64,000 nt of DNA. It comes from Thiotrichaceae bacterium. GTDB taxonomy: Bacteria > Pseudomonadota > Gammaproteobacteria > Beggiatoales > Beggiatoaceae. Below, one piece after another: positions 17,313 through 26,335 of this stretch. The notes below the pieces were generated by a model. It was not told the origin of the DNA. It made no database searches and saw nothing but the letters and a program-made list of their open reading frames with translations. The stretch spans positions 104,117 through 168,116 of the forward strand of contig JAABRD010000004.1 of NCBI GenBank assembly GCA_011391085.1. The letters run 5' to 3'. Made by a program: the position numbers and the translations under genes. Position 1 is the stretch's first letter. Every line of letters begins with the position of its first letter.

Positions 17313-19775
17313 ATGTTCAAACTCAACAACCTCAAAATTGGTACCAAACTCGTTACCTCCATTGCCCTCTCAACCATTGTCGTCGTCACTCTGATTTCTG
17401 CCATGATTGGCTACCAAGTGCAACGTCTGGCAGAAGACAATGCCCAAATTATCGCACGGGAAACTGCTTATCACTACGCCTATGTTATCAAGAATAAATT
17501 AGAAGTGGCTTTGGATGAAGCGAGGGCCCTGGCCCACGTTTTTGAATCAGTCATCAATGCCAAAACAACAGACACCTCTTTGGTGTTCACTCGTGCAGAA
17601 GCCAATGTCATTCTCGAAGATTTCATTGAACGCAATCCAGATTTTATCGGCGTCTATGTGATGTTTGAACCCAACACCTTTGATGGCAAAGATGCTGAAT
17701 TCGTAGGCAAGTCCGGTCATGATGACACTGGCCGCTTTATTCCCTATTGGAGTCGCGATGAACAAGGTCAGGGGGTTTTGGAACCCTCCCTGAATTACAA
17801 TTTGGAAGGTAAAGGGGATTATTATCTCATCCCCAAGAAAACGCGCCGGGAAGCCGTGATTGACCCCTATCTGTATCCCGTGCGTGGTAAAGAAGTCTTA
17901 ATGACTTCGCTGGTGGTTCCCATTTTAGACAAACAAAAGAATTTCGTGGGCCTGGCAGGAATTGATTTGGGCCTACAAGACATTCAAAAACTGATAAGTA
18001 GCCTCCGATTGACCGACTATACCACGGCGTATGCCACTTTTTACTCAGCGGATGGGACCATCATCAGCACCAGAAATGCCTCCTATATAGGACAAAATAT
18101 CAAAGAGGTTGATAACCAAGATTCACAATATGTCACTGCTATTTTAAGTCACCAACCGTTTTTTATCAAACGGCAGTCTAGCATCCTTCAAGACGCGGTG
18201 ATAACGTCTAGCGCACCCCTAGAAATCGGTAACAGTGGAATTCACTGGACAGTAGTCATCAACATTCCTGAAACAGAACTGAACCACGCGGCACAACGTC
18301 TGCTGTTACAAATCGCGGTGGTTGGTGCAATGGCTATCCTACTGATAATACTAGCCGTCTATTTAATGGCTAGAAAAATTTCTCACGCTTTGCGTAACAT
18401 GGTAGATTTGTCCCAAAGCATTGCGGAAGGTAAGCTAGACAACGTCATTTCGGTCACTAGCACCGATGAAACTGGGCAACTGTTATCGGCTTTCCAGGCG
18501 ATGCAAACCCAGCTACGGGAACGTTTTACCGAAAATCAACGTATCACCACGGAACTTCAGGAACGTTTTGAACAAGACCAACTGGTCACCGCAGAAATCC
18601 AAACCGTCACCCAAACCGCTTCACAAGGAGATTTTAGCCAACGTATCCAGCTTGAAAATAAAACCGGTAGTTTCCAAACGATTGCCCAAAGTATCAATCA
18701 AGTCTTAGACTTTAACCAACTAGCGGTAACTGACTTAGGACGCATGTTTGCTGCCTTTGCCCAAGGCGATTTGACGCAAACGATTACCACGGACTACTCT
18801 GGCGAATTGGAACAATTGAAACATGATGCCAATGCCACCGTGCAGAAATTGACCGAAGTCCTGACGGTGATAAGACAATCAGCACAAGTAGTCAGTTCTG
18901 CGGCAGAGGAACTCTCCCAGGGCAATGCGGATTTAAGTCAGCGCACCACCGAACAAGCGGCGTCTCTCCAAGAGACCGCCGCCAGTATGGAACAGATGAC
19001 AGGCACGGTGCAACAAAACGCCGATAACGCGAAACAAGCTAACCAGTTGGCTAGTAGTGCCAGAGAACGGGCGGAACAAGGCAGTCGGGTGGTTAATGAA
19101 GCGGTTCTCGCGATTCACGAGATTCACAAGAGTAGCAAGAAAATTACCGACATCATCGGCGTGATAGATGAAATCGCCTTTCAAACGAATTTACTCGCCT
19201 TGAATGCTGCCGTTGAAGCGGCCCGGGCTGGCGAACATGGACGCGGTTTTGCCGTCGTGGCTTCGGAAGTTCGCAGTCTCGCCCAACGCAGTGCCGCCGC
19301 CGCGAAGGAGATTAAAGCCTTGATACAAGACAGTAATACGAAAGTGGAAGAGGGAACGAGATTGGCTAATCAATCGGGTCAATCTTTGGAAGAGATTGTG
19401 ATAGCGGTGAAAAAAGTCAGTGACATCATTGCGGAAATTGCCGCCGCTTCCACTGAACAATCAGCAGGTATTGCCCAAGTCAATAAGGCCGTGGGTCAGA
19501 TGGATACGATGGTCGAACAAAATTCGGCCATGGTTGAACAAGCCTCGGCTGCCAGTGAATCCATGAAACAACAAGCGCAAGAACTCAAACGACAAGTGGC
19601 ATTTTTCAGTATCGTAGAGGAGGTGGCGGAGGTGGCAGAAAAAGTCACCAAACCGCGGACTTCTCCCCCCCTTAAAAAGGCGCCTCACTCTGCTGTTAAA
19701 GTGTCTGTCTCTAAAACCCAATCGCGCCTGTCACGTCAGGAGGATTCGGATAAGAAGGGGTGGGAGGAGTTTTAG
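17313..19775 (+). CDS. Methyl-accepting chemotaxis protein, dCache-HAMP-MA
   Basis: The 820-residue chemoreceptor has TM1 at about 12-33 and a periplasmic dCache domain at about 35-330, with [24 protein letters not shown] and the second-lobe [14 protein letters not shown]2 follows at about 333-353 ([15 protein letters not shown]), then HAMP (about 354-410) and a long linker. The cytoplasmic signalling domain has the hairpin tip [22 protein letters not shown]. It would bind small ligands outside and control CheA. The C-terminus lacks a CheR-tethering pentapeptide. It lies just after the CZB gene. The start ATG follows a simple CTCCATTTTCC-like stretch without a strong SD. Confidence 0.95.
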   Translation: MFKLNNLKIGTKLVTSIALSTIVVVTLISAMIGYQVQRLAEDNAQIIARETAYHYAYVIKNKLEVALDEARALAHVFESVINAKTTDTSLVFTRAEANVILEDFIERNPDFIGVYVMFEPNTFDGKDAEFVGKSGHDDTGRFIPYWSRDEQGQGVLEPSLNYNLEGKGDYYLIPKKTRREAVIDPYLYPVRGKEVLMTSLVVPILDKQKNFVGLAGIDLGLQDIQKLISSLRLTDYTTAYATFYSADGTIISTRNASYIGQNIKEVDNQDSQYVTAILSHQPFFIKRQSSILQDAVITSSAPLEIGNSGIHWTVVINIPETELNHAAQRLLLQIAVVGAMAILLIILAVYLMARKISHALRNMVDLSQSIAEGKLDNVISVTSTDETGQLLSAFQAMQTQLRERFTENQRITTELQERFEQDQLVTAEIQTVTQTASQGDFSQRIQLENKTGSFQTIAQSINQVLDFNQLAVTDLGRMFAAFAQGDLTQTITTDYSGELEQLKHDANATVQKLTEVLTVIRQSAQVVSSAAEELSQGNADLSQRTTEQAASLQETAASMEQMTGTVQQNADNAKQANQLASSARERAEQGSRVVNEAVLAIHEIHKSSKKITDIIGVIDEIAFQTNLLALNAAVEAARAGEHGRGFAVVASEVRSLAQRSAAAAKEIKALIQDSNTKVEEGTRLANQSGQSLEEIVIAVKKVSDIIAEIAAASTEQSAGIAQVNKAVGQMDTMVEQNSAMVEQASAASESMKQQAQELKRQVAFFSIVEEVAEVAEKVTKPRTSPPLKKAPHSAVKVSVSKTQSRLSRQEDSDKKGWEEF

Positions 19776-20075
19776 AAAGTGACAGATTAGAACTGTGATT
19801 GATGTGATGTGTGTGATAGAAGTGATGCGTATGAGGAGTAAATTCTAAAGCATCAATTTTCGGGCCCATATTGAAATGATCACGGTAATCATGTTAAGAT
19901 GGGCAAAGAAACAAAGGCCACGCGGGACTAGAGGCTTCAGCCGGTGGCAGTTCCACCGGCTAACGTCAAAGAAACTCAGTTTCTTTAAAGAAACTGAGTT
20001 TCTGTCCAAAACAGGAGTCCAAAACAGGTTTTGGACAAAGAGTGAAATTGTTTGAGTTAAGAAGAGGAAAATCGA
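19776..20075. repeat. Intergenic region with AAACTCAGTTTC and GGTTTTGGAC repeats
   Basis: Holds a short GGCTTCAGCCGG half-hairpin near 19926-19960, the palindrome GAAACTCAGTTTC-TTTAAA-GAAACTGAGTTTC near 19980-20013, and copies of GTCCAAAACAGG/GGTTTTGGAC. No gene is seen. Confidence 0.75.
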
Positions 20076-20357
20076 ATGTCTGTGAATACAGTGAAAATCG
20101 ACAATGAGTTACTACAACAGGCTGTGCAAGTTTGCGGGTTAGCTACGAAACGAGAAGTAGTAGAAAGAGCGTTGCAGTTATTGATTTTACTACAAAATCA
20201 GTCACCCCTCGTAACACCAGTTCCCAGACTGTTATCTCCAACCACAAACTATCATCCAGAGGTGGTCAAGGGGTTACAGACTCTGGCCGCGGCAGAACCC
20301 CTTACGCCTCCTCAAGACACGGGGGAATTTTTAAAATGGCTGAAACAGGATGTTTAA
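20076..20357 (+). CDS. VapB-type antitoxin
   Basis: The 93-residue protein starts with a ribbon-helix-helix N-terminus (VNTVKIDNELLQQAVQVCG) followed by TKREVVERALQLLILL, the form of VapB-type antitoxins that bind operator DNA as dimers. The C-terminal part (DTGEFLKWLKQDV) would wrap the toxin. It overlaps the toxin start by 8 bp. The partner is a RelE/YafQ-like toxin and not VapC, a mixed pairing seen in some operons. Confidence 0.8.
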   Translation: MSVNTVKIDNELLQQAVQVCGLATKREVVERALQLLILLQNQSPLVTPVPRLLSPTTNYHPEVVKGLQTLAAAEPLTPPQDTGEFLKWLKQDV

Positions 20358-20700
20358 CATGTCAAAAGTCCCCTCTTCCTCACGAATAGCGAAATTTGTG
20401 GTTTCGCCCGCGTTTAGAAGTTCATATCAAGAACACCTGGCAAAGTTTCCCAACCTTGAAGAGAAGTTAATACTATTTAAGGAATTTAAGCAGTTACGCC
20501 CACCTAAACGATTACCCGCTGGATTTCGCGACCATACTTTGAGTGGTGAGTTAGCAGGTTTTCGGGAGTGTCATCTGGGGGACGATATTCTTCTCATCTA
20601 CTTAGATAAGAAGGATGTAGTGACTCTATTGGTTATTTGTCGACATGATGATCTAACGCGACGGTCATTTGCGGAAAAATTAAAGGATTATCGAGTTTAG
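20350..20700 (+). CDS. RelE/YafQ-like mRNA interferase toxin
   Basis: The 116-residue product has the YafQ/RelE-family end: LPAGFRDHTLSGELAGFRECHLGDDILLIYL, then VVTLLVICRHDDL. The basic HTLSGELAGFRECHL block and the late His in CRHDDL fit the ribosome-dependent RNase fold. The start at 20350 overlaps the antitoxin stop; a second ATG at 20359 is possible. The frame is intact, in contrast to other toxins later in the window. Confidence 0.85.
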   Translation: MFNMSKVPSSSRIAKFVVSPAFRSSYQEHLAKFPNLEEKLILFKEFKQLRPPKRLPAGFRDHTLSGELAGFRECHLGDDILLIYLDKKDVVTLLVICRHDDLTRRSFAEKLKDYRV

Positions 20701-20822
20701 TTTTAGTTATTGTAGTTATTGTAGGGTGGGCAACAGGTTTATCGTTGCCCACCAAATGAAGGTGGGCAAAGAAACATTTGCCCACCCTACATGAATTTAA
20801 TCAAATAAGGAGGAATATCACA

Positions 20823-22466
20823 ATGATAACTTTGAAAATGGCCTTTTTAGGCATTCTATTTTTACTCAGTGGCGGGTCCCTGTTTGGACGAATTTTTCAG
20901 GGCAAGTTATGGCTAGAACTTCTAGCTGGCATAGTGGCCACGGTTTCGTTTAGTTACTTGGCTATGGATGTTATTTCGCAGATGGTGGCTGAGAAGATTG
21001 ATGAGAAGATTGTCATCACGCAACCGCCTGTTAATCCAGAACCGCCGAAGCTGCCCGTGTCATCTTCAGTGTCCAGTACGCCACCTGTATCACCGCCGCC
21101 ACCGCCGCCAGTGGTTGAACCGCCTAAACCCGTGTCACCGCCCCCCTCTAATTTGCCTCTCACCAGCAATGGCGAGGTGGATTTTCAAGCGATTTTTCAT
21201 CCCACTCAGGATGCGTTTGAAACCTCTGCGGAGTTTGAAGCACGGCGGAAGGAGTTGGTGGCGCGGTTTAATCAGGCTGCCCAGCAACATGATGTACGAG
21301 TGCAGGCCGGGACCGTGCATTTGGATAAGGCCAATTATAATATCGAGACGGGTATGTTTCCTGTATCCATTCAATTATCGCCTTGGGTGACGAGTTTTAG
21401 AATAAGGAACAAGGGCACCATTCAAGCGGTACGGGAGGAGGCAAAACGTTTGTATGAAGAAGGACCTGAAAAACCGTTTTTTATCACTGTCGTCGTCAAT
21501 AAAATTGTGAACAATGGGTTCTTAGTGGGTTTGGGCAAGGAGATTATGGTTGTTCGAGTGCTAGTGCCAAGCCAAAAAGTGCGAAGTTGGAGGGCACATT
21601 CATCGAAAAATGGATATACAGCAATATGTACAAATTGCCTAACCTTTACCTCTGATGGGCAACTTTTAGCCTCAGGCGGTTTGAGTGATAGGACCCTCAA
21701 ACTTTGGCAAGTGAGTACAGGTCAGTTACTCAACACTTTGACGGAGCATGAGGATGATGTGTGGTCTGTCGCCATCAGTCCCGACGGGCAGTGGTTGGCG
21801 TCGGGCAGTTGGGATAAGACCGTCAAACTGTGGCAAGTGAGTACGGGGCAGTTACTCAAGACGTTGACGGGGCATGAAGGAGAGATGAACTCTGTCGCCA
21901 TCAGTCCCGACGGGCAGTGGTTGGCGTCGGGCAGTGGGGATAAGACCGTCAAACTGTGGCAAGTGAGAACGGGTCAGTTACTCAAGACTTTGACGGGGCA
22001 TGAAAACAATGTGATGTCTGTCGCCATCAGTCCCGACGGGCAGTGGTTGGCGTCGGGCAGTAGTGATAATAGCATCAAACTGTGGCAAGTGAGTACGGGT
22101 CAGTTACTCAACACTTTGACGGGGCATGAAAACGATGTGAACTCTGTCGCCATCAGTCCCGATGGGCAGTGGTTGGCGTCTGGTAGTGAGGATAAGACCA
22201 TCAAACTGTGGCAAGTGAGTACGGGTCAGTTACTCAAGACTTTGACAGGGCATGAAGAATGGGTGTACTCTGTCGCCATCAGTCCCGACGGACAGTGGTT
22301 GGCGTCGGGCAGTGGGGATAAGACCATCAAACTGTGGCAAGTGAGTACGGGTCAGTTACTCAAGACTTTGACGGGGCATGAAGACCCTGTGTATTCTGTC
22401 GCCTTTAGTCCCGACGGGTGGTTGGCTTCGGGAGATGTGAAAGGGGTGATTAAGTTGTGGGAGTAA
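20823..22466 (+). CDS. Membrane-anchored WD40 seven-repeat protein
   Basis: From ATG 20823, placed 10 bp after a perfect AAGGAGG, the product is 547 residues. One or two hydrophobic helices (about 5-50) anchor it. A proline-rich linker follows (about 68-122; PPVSPPPPPPVVEPPKPVSPP), then an alpha/beta domain (about 125-255; FEARRKELVARFNQAAQQHD). Seven WD40 repeats close one propeller (about 260-547), each ending TGQLLKTLTGHE with SVAISPDGQWLASGS and IKLWQV. The repeats are almost identical at DNA level, a sign of recent expansion. It is probably a scaffold or sensor at the membrane. Linked effector genes are not evident. Confidence 0.9.
   Translation: MITLKMAFLGILFLLSGGSLFGRIFQGKLWLELLAGIVATVSFSYLAMDVISQMVAEKIDEKIVITQPPVNPEPPKLPVSSSVSSTPPVSPPPPPPVVEPPKPVSPPPSNLPLTSNGEVDFQAIFHPTQDAFETSAEFEARRKELVARFNQAAQQHDVRVQAGTVHLDKANYNIETGMFPVSIQLSPWVTSFRIRNKGTIQAVREEAKRLYEEGPEKPFFITVVVNKIVNNGFLVGLGKEIMVVRVLVPSQKVRSWRAHSSKNGYTAICTNCLTFTSDGQLLASGGLSDRTLKLWQVSTGQLLNTLTEHEDDVWSVAISPDGQWLASGSWDKTVKLWQVSTGQLLKTLTGHEGEMNSVAISPDGQWLASGSGDKTVKLWQVRTGQLLKTLTGHENNVMSVAISPDGQWLASGSSDNSIKLWQVSTGQLLNTLTGHENDVNSVAISPDGQWLASGSEDKTIKLWQVSTGQLLKTLTGHEEWVYSVAISPDGQWLASGSGDKTIKLWQVSTGQLLKTLTGHEDPVYSVAFSPDGWLASGDVKGVIKLWE
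21690..22440 (+). repeat. 126-bp WD40-coding tandem repeats
   Basis: About six consecutive 126-bp units share long identical blocks such as CCCGACGGGCAGTGGTTGGC and AAACTGTGGCAAGTGAG. Only the few codons after GGGCATGA differ strongly, placing variation at one surface of the propeller. Confidence 0.9.
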
Positions 22467-22850
22467 AGGAAACGGGGGAGGCCAAAACAAGTTTTGGATT
22501 TTACCAGAAACTCAGTTTCTTTAAAGAAACTGAGTTTCTAGTGCCGTTGACTTCAAATACGCTTCTCTCTGGAACGCAATCAGAATTATTGCGTCCCTTG
22601 CGCCCGCATAGCGTCGGCGCGAAGCGCAATAATTCTGATTGCGCTCCAGAGGAGAGTGACACCGCGCAATAATTCTGATTGCGCTCCAGAGGAGAGTGTA
22701 CAAATTTATTGGAATATCACTATATCTGTTGACTTATCGGTTTATCCACTCAATCCGTTGTACTCGTTGTCTAGTTGGAGTAGAATGGGCAAGTGTTGAT
22801 TTGTCCACCTTTATTCTAACTATCTTACAGGAATCAGCTAATCAACTACC
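22467..22850. repeat. Repeat-filled intergenic region
   Basis: Contains GAAACTCAGTTTC-TTTAAA-GAAACTGAGTTTC (22508-22540), direct and inverted GCGCAATAATTCTGATTGCGC blocks with CTCCAGAGGAGAGTG, and a terminus GGAATATCACTATA ending at 22724 that belongs to the TATAGTGATATTC family. The last 120 bp are unique and precede a toxin-antitoxin operon. Confidence 0.75.
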
Positions 22851-23147
22851 ATGCTAAATTACCACCAAATCAGCCTTGCCGAGGCACATCAGCAATTACC
22901 ACAACTTTGTACTCAAGTGGTGAGTCAACCCGACATTGTGGTTATCACCCCGACCTCAGGTCCAGAAGTCGTCTTAATGGCCAAAGCAGAGTTGAATAGC
23001 CTTTTAGAAACGGCCTTTCTTCTCAGCACGCCAGCCAATGCGTCACGTCTTCTGATGGCCTTACAACGTGCCAAGACCCGAACTCTGACTCCACAATCGT
23101 TATCTTCTTTACGAGAAGAATTTGGATTAATTGATGACACGGACTAA
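22851..23147 (+). CDS. Phd/YefM-type antitoxin
   Basis: The 98-residue protein has the Phd/YefM layout: QISLAEAHQQLPQLCTQVVSQPDIVVITPTSG, then VVLMAKAELNSLLETAFLL, followed by a C-terminal toxin-binding segment. It overlaps the following YoeB-like toxin gene by 14 bp, the typical order. It should neutralise the toxin and repress the operon. Confidence 0.88.
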   Translation: MLNYHQISLAEAHQQLPQLCTQVVSQPDIVVITPTSGPEVVLMAKAELNSLLETAFLLSTPANASRLLMALQRAKTRTLTPQSLSSLREEFGLIDDTD

Positions 23148-23415
23148 AATACCACGCGATGCCGTCATTCATCCTGAATTTAGGGAAGACCTTGAATATT
23201 GGGTGAGAACGGAACGAAAAACGGCTTTACGGATTTTGAAACTCATGGAAGCGGTTATGCGTGACCCTTTTACAGGACTGGGGCAACCTGAACCTCTTAA
23301 ACACTTAGATTCCAATACTTGGTCCAGACAAATCACTAAAGAACATCGTCTGGTCTATCTGATAAGCCACGATAGAATTGACTTTTTACAAGCACGTTTT
23401 CACTATCATGCTTAA
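23134..23415 (+). CDS. Txe/YoeB-type mRNA interferase toxin
   Basis: From ATG 23134 the product is 93 residues and matches YoeB/Txe: HPEFREDLEYWVRTERKTALRILKLMEAV, PFTGLGQPEPLKH, SRQITKEHRLVYLI, and the catalytic C-terminus FLQARFHYHA. A TTG one codon earlier is less likely. The frame is intact. Ribosome-dependent mRNA cleavage is the known activity of the family. Confidence 0.9.
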   Translation: MTRTKIPRDAVIHPEFREDLEYWVRTERKTALRILKLMEAVMRDPFTGLGQPEPLKHLDSNTWSRQITKEHRLVYLISHDRIDFLQARFHYHA

Positions 23416-23686
23416 CCCATTGTGGGTGAGGAGAGAATGACGAAGCGGCCTTTTAATTTCGGTAGTTATGTAGGGTGGGCAACAGGTTTATCGTTGCCCA
23501 CCAAATGAAGGTGGGCAAATAAATGCTTGCCCAACCTACACGGACTATGAGTATGGTGAAATTTGATTGTATATCTCCTTTTGAAAAAGGAGTCCAAAAC
23601 GTGTTTTGGACTCCAGTTTATCTTCACTTTGGAGTCCAAAACAGGTTTTGGACTCCAATTTGTCATCGCCCTAATCTCGTTAAACT
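23416..23686. repeat. GTAGGGTGGGCAAC and GGAGTCCAAAAC repeats
   Basis: Carries GTAGGGTGGGCAACAGG...TTGCCCACC with an inverted partner (23469-23541; also at 20720-20790) and two GGAGTCCAAAAC...GTTTTGGACTCC hairpins (23588-23658). No gene seen. Confidence 0.8.
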
Positions 23687-26224
23687 ATGACTCATAAACA
23701 CCTCACTCACCTTTTTAACCAAGCTGCCACCAGCGGTAAATTAGATTTGTGTCACCTACAATTGACAGCCTTGCCTCCCAAACTATTTGAACTGAAAAAT
23801 TTAGAATGGCTGTATTTAGATCACAATCAGTTGACCACTTTGCCTGTGGAACTGGCGGAATTAACTTCTCTGCGGGTCTTATCTGTCACCCATAACCAAT
23901 TGACCACATTGCCACCTGCCTTTGGTCAGTTACAAAATTTAGAATGGCTATATTTGGCACACAATCAGTTGACCACCTTACCTCCAGACATTGCGGAACT
24001 GCGAAATTTAAAAGCCTTGTCGTTGGCCCATAACCCATTGACAGAATTGCCGAAACGGATAGTCATGTTGCCCTATCTCAAAATCCTGTCATTGGAAAAT
24101 ACCGCTTTGGAATCGCCACCCGTCGAAATACTGAGTCAAGGCACTTCGGCCACGTTGACTTATCTCCGCAAATCGTTACATGGTCGCAAACAGTGGACCA
24201 CGAACTTGTTACTCGTGGGCGAACCGGGCGTTGGAAAAACTGCGTTACTGCGCAATTTGTTGGATGAACCCGCGCCTCTGTCAGAGGAGATAATGACGGG
24301 GGTGACTGTGAAAACTTGGTCACTCAAACCCTCTTCCCTAGCGAAAGTGACTTTGCAACTGAACACTTGGGATTTTGGTCAACCGCTATCCACTATCCAC
24401 TATCCACTATCCACTATCCACCGCGCCGTCTATCTGCTGGTGTTTCATGCCAAATGGGGTTATGAAGTGGGGAAGCTATACCATTGGTTAACCCTCATTC
24501 AAGCCACCGCCCCCCATTCTCCCGTGTGGCTGATCGCTACTCACCTTGATGAAAAAACCGAGGTGCTGTTACCTTGGGAGGATTTAAAACGTAAGTATCC
24601 ACAACTGGTTGGCTATCACAAACTCAGCAACAAAACGAAACAGGGGTTGCCCGAATTGACTCAACTGATGGCCGACACGGTCATGACGCTTCCCTGGATC
24701 GGCGAGGTGTGGCCCATCCATTGGTTAGCCGCCGTGAATGCGATGCGGGCAAAACCTGATTATTATTTGACGATTCAACAATTTCAGGAATTGATGGCGG
24801 AGAAAAATGTGACCCCCAAGGAGACCATTATCCTCGCCAAATGGTTACATGCAATAGGAGACCTGTTATATTTTCCAGACCCTCACAAATTGAAAAATCT
24901 AGTGATTTTACAACCGCACTGGGTGATGAATTTACTCAGTCGCCTTTTGACCAGCCCCGTGGTGTCGACCAATAAAGGATTGCTGAGTGTCACCTTGATA
25001 AATGAATTATGGGGGGACCTTGAACCCGTTTTACAAGAACAAGTGTTAAATATCATGGAACATCTGAACCTGGCTTATCGAATGTCAGAAACTCAACATA
25101 CCAGTGTCATTGTCGAACGATTGCCCTTGGATCCCCCAGAACATGTCAAATCGTGGACGAAAATGAGTAAAGCCAAAGAAATATCGATGACCTATTCATT
25201 AAATACTTTCCCCTCTGACATCCCTTCCAGTTTCATTGTGCGAACCCGCCGGTTCTCCACTAACACCCATTGGCATTATGGCGCGTTATTAGCAGACCGT
25301 CATCATTTTGGACTCCTACAAGCCTTCCCCGCGGAGAACAAATTACAACTAGCCGTGCGCGGCCCTTACCCCCATCATTTTTTTGCCGTGCTACGCGATG
25401 CGTTAGAATTGACCTTGCAACGTTACCCCGGCCTACACATTCACCGTCACCTTCCTTGCCCAGGCCATTATGGTCAACCGTGTACTTATGAATTTGATTA
25501 CGCGGCACTTGAAAAGGCTTTGACGAGAAATATTCAAGCCATTCAATGTCACGAAACCTTTGAAATGATGCCTGTAGAAGAGTTATTATTTGGCCTAGAT
25601 AAACGTAGTTTGGAAGCCGTTTTGCAGAGAATTGAAATCTTGCGAGAGGAGAACAGCAAAGAAGTGGAAATGCGCAGTTGGGTAGAATGGAGTCAACGTC
25701 AATTATTTCATCAATTAACGGCGGCCCAATCGTCAGCCACTGCGGTCGCCGCATTGCAATGTCCCTATTTATTTACCTTGACCCCCACGGAAGTCAATGG
25801 ATGGCAGAAAATGTTAGTGATGCCTGAAGTCAAGTTACAACTCTACTGTCAAGGCACCAGTTCTCACCTTCCGCACCCCATGACTAAAGAAGACGGTGGA
25901 ATATATACCATTTCCGATTGGCGCCGCTGGAATCATCTAGGCCCGCTGGCTTTCTGGATAACTAATATAGCGTTCACCTCTTCTTTAGGAAATGGACTAG
26001 ACAGTCCTCCAATTTTGCCGGAAGAATTAACGAAACTGAGACGGTTACAACAAGATTTCCCAGCCAGAATTGACGAGACGGTGTTACCGAGTTTATGCTT
26101 ATTGTTAAAAGAATTAGACCCGTCAGAACAGTGGGGGGGATTGCAACGGCTGGTGTTACCGGAGGGGGTGGTGTTATGGTTGTGTGGGTGTCATGCGGAG
26201 GAGTATCGGCGGAAAAATAGATAA
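23687..26224 (+). CDS. LRR-Roc-COR (Roco) protein
   Basis: The 845-residue protein has about six leucine-rich repeats (about 15-155; LEWLYLDHNQLTTLP and variants), then a Ras-like Roc GTPase with P-loop GEPGVGKTALL (about 177). The G3-type motif is NTWDFGQ, and G4 appears as THLDE. A COR domain follows from about 340 (ILAKWLHAIGDLLYF, LVILQPHWVMNLLSRLL), with a long C-terminal region. Switch II, normally GGQEIYHATHQFF-like, is replaced by PLSTIHYPLSTIH encoded by five TATCCAC heptamers, and the second G3 glycine is missing. GTP hydrolysis is therefore probably altered. Roco proteins act in signalling; the target here is unknown. Confidence 0.92.
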   Translation: MTHKHLTHLFNQAATSGKLDLCHLQLTALPPKLFELKNLEWLYLDHNQLTTLPVELAELTSLRVLSVTHNQLTTLPPAFGQLQNLEWLYLAHNQLTTLPPDIAELRNLKALSLAHNPLTELPKRIVMLPYLKILSLENTALESPPVEILSQGTSATLTYLRKSLHGRKQWTTNLLLVGEPGVGKTALLRNLLDEPAPLSEEIMTGVTVKTWSLKPSSLAKVTLQLNTWDFGQPLSTIHYPLSTIHRAVYLLVFHAKWGYEVGKLYHWLTLIQATAPHSPVWLIATHLDEKTEVLLPWEDLKRKYPQLVGYHKLSNKTKQGLPELTQLMADTVMTLPWIGEVWPIHWLAAVNAMRAKPDYYLTIQQFQELMAEKNVTPKETIILAKWLHAIGDLLYFPDPHKLKNLVILQPHWVMNLLSRLLTSPVVSTNKGLLSVTLINELWGDLEPVLQEQVLNIMEHLNLAYRMSETQHTSVIVERLPLDPPEHVKSWTKMSKAKEISMTYSLNTFPSDIPSSFIVRTRRFSTNTHWHYGALLADRHHFGLLQAFPAENKLQLAVRGPYPHHFFAVLRDALELTLQRYPGLHIHRHLPCPGHYGQPCTYEFDYAALEKALTRNIQAIQCHETFEMMPVEELLFGLDKRSLEAVLQRIEILREENSKEVEMRSWVEWSQRQLFHQLTAAQSSATAVAALQCPYLFTLTPTEVNGWQKMLVMPEVKLQLYCQGTSSHLPHPMTKEDGGIYTISDWRRWNHLGPLAFWITNIAFTSSLGNGLDSPPILPEELTKLRRLQQDFPARIDETVLPSLCLLLKELDPSEQWGGLQRLVLPEGVVLWLCGCHAEEYRRKNR
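24387..24421 (+). repeat. Five TATCCAC heptamers within the Roco gene
   Basis: Exact tandem heptamers, 35 bp, in the coding region just after the G3 motif. Seven is not a multiple of three, so gain or loss of single units would shift the frame. The same heptamer flavour (CTATCC) occurs between genes at 29261-29280 and 32325-32345. Confidence 0.95.
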
Positions 26225-26325
26225 GGTAGGGTGGATTAAGCGTTAGCGTATCCACCAGTGTCGGTGGAGGTGAAAAGGTAATCACAGAAGCAGGTGGATA
26301 CGCTAACGCTTAATCCACCCTACCT
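26225..26325. repeat. GTAGGGTGGATTAAGCG inverted repeat upstream of mutY
   Basis: GGTAGGGTGGATTAAGCGTT... at 26225-26256 is the exact complement of 26294-26325, enclosing 37 bp. The family also occurs at 29905-29945 and 37615-37690. The longest mutY reading frame starts inside it. Confidence 0.9.
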
Positions 26326-26335
26326 TTCTAAATTT

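Noticed and set aside
25974..26285. Threonine/proline-rich minus-strand frame
   Set aside because: It is antisense to the Roco gene end and the downstream repeat, with no ribosome-binding site.
26294..26335. Longer MutY N-terminus from a GTG
   Set aside because: The extra codons come from the GTAGGGTGGATTAAGCG repeat; the ATG at 26336 matches family N-termini.
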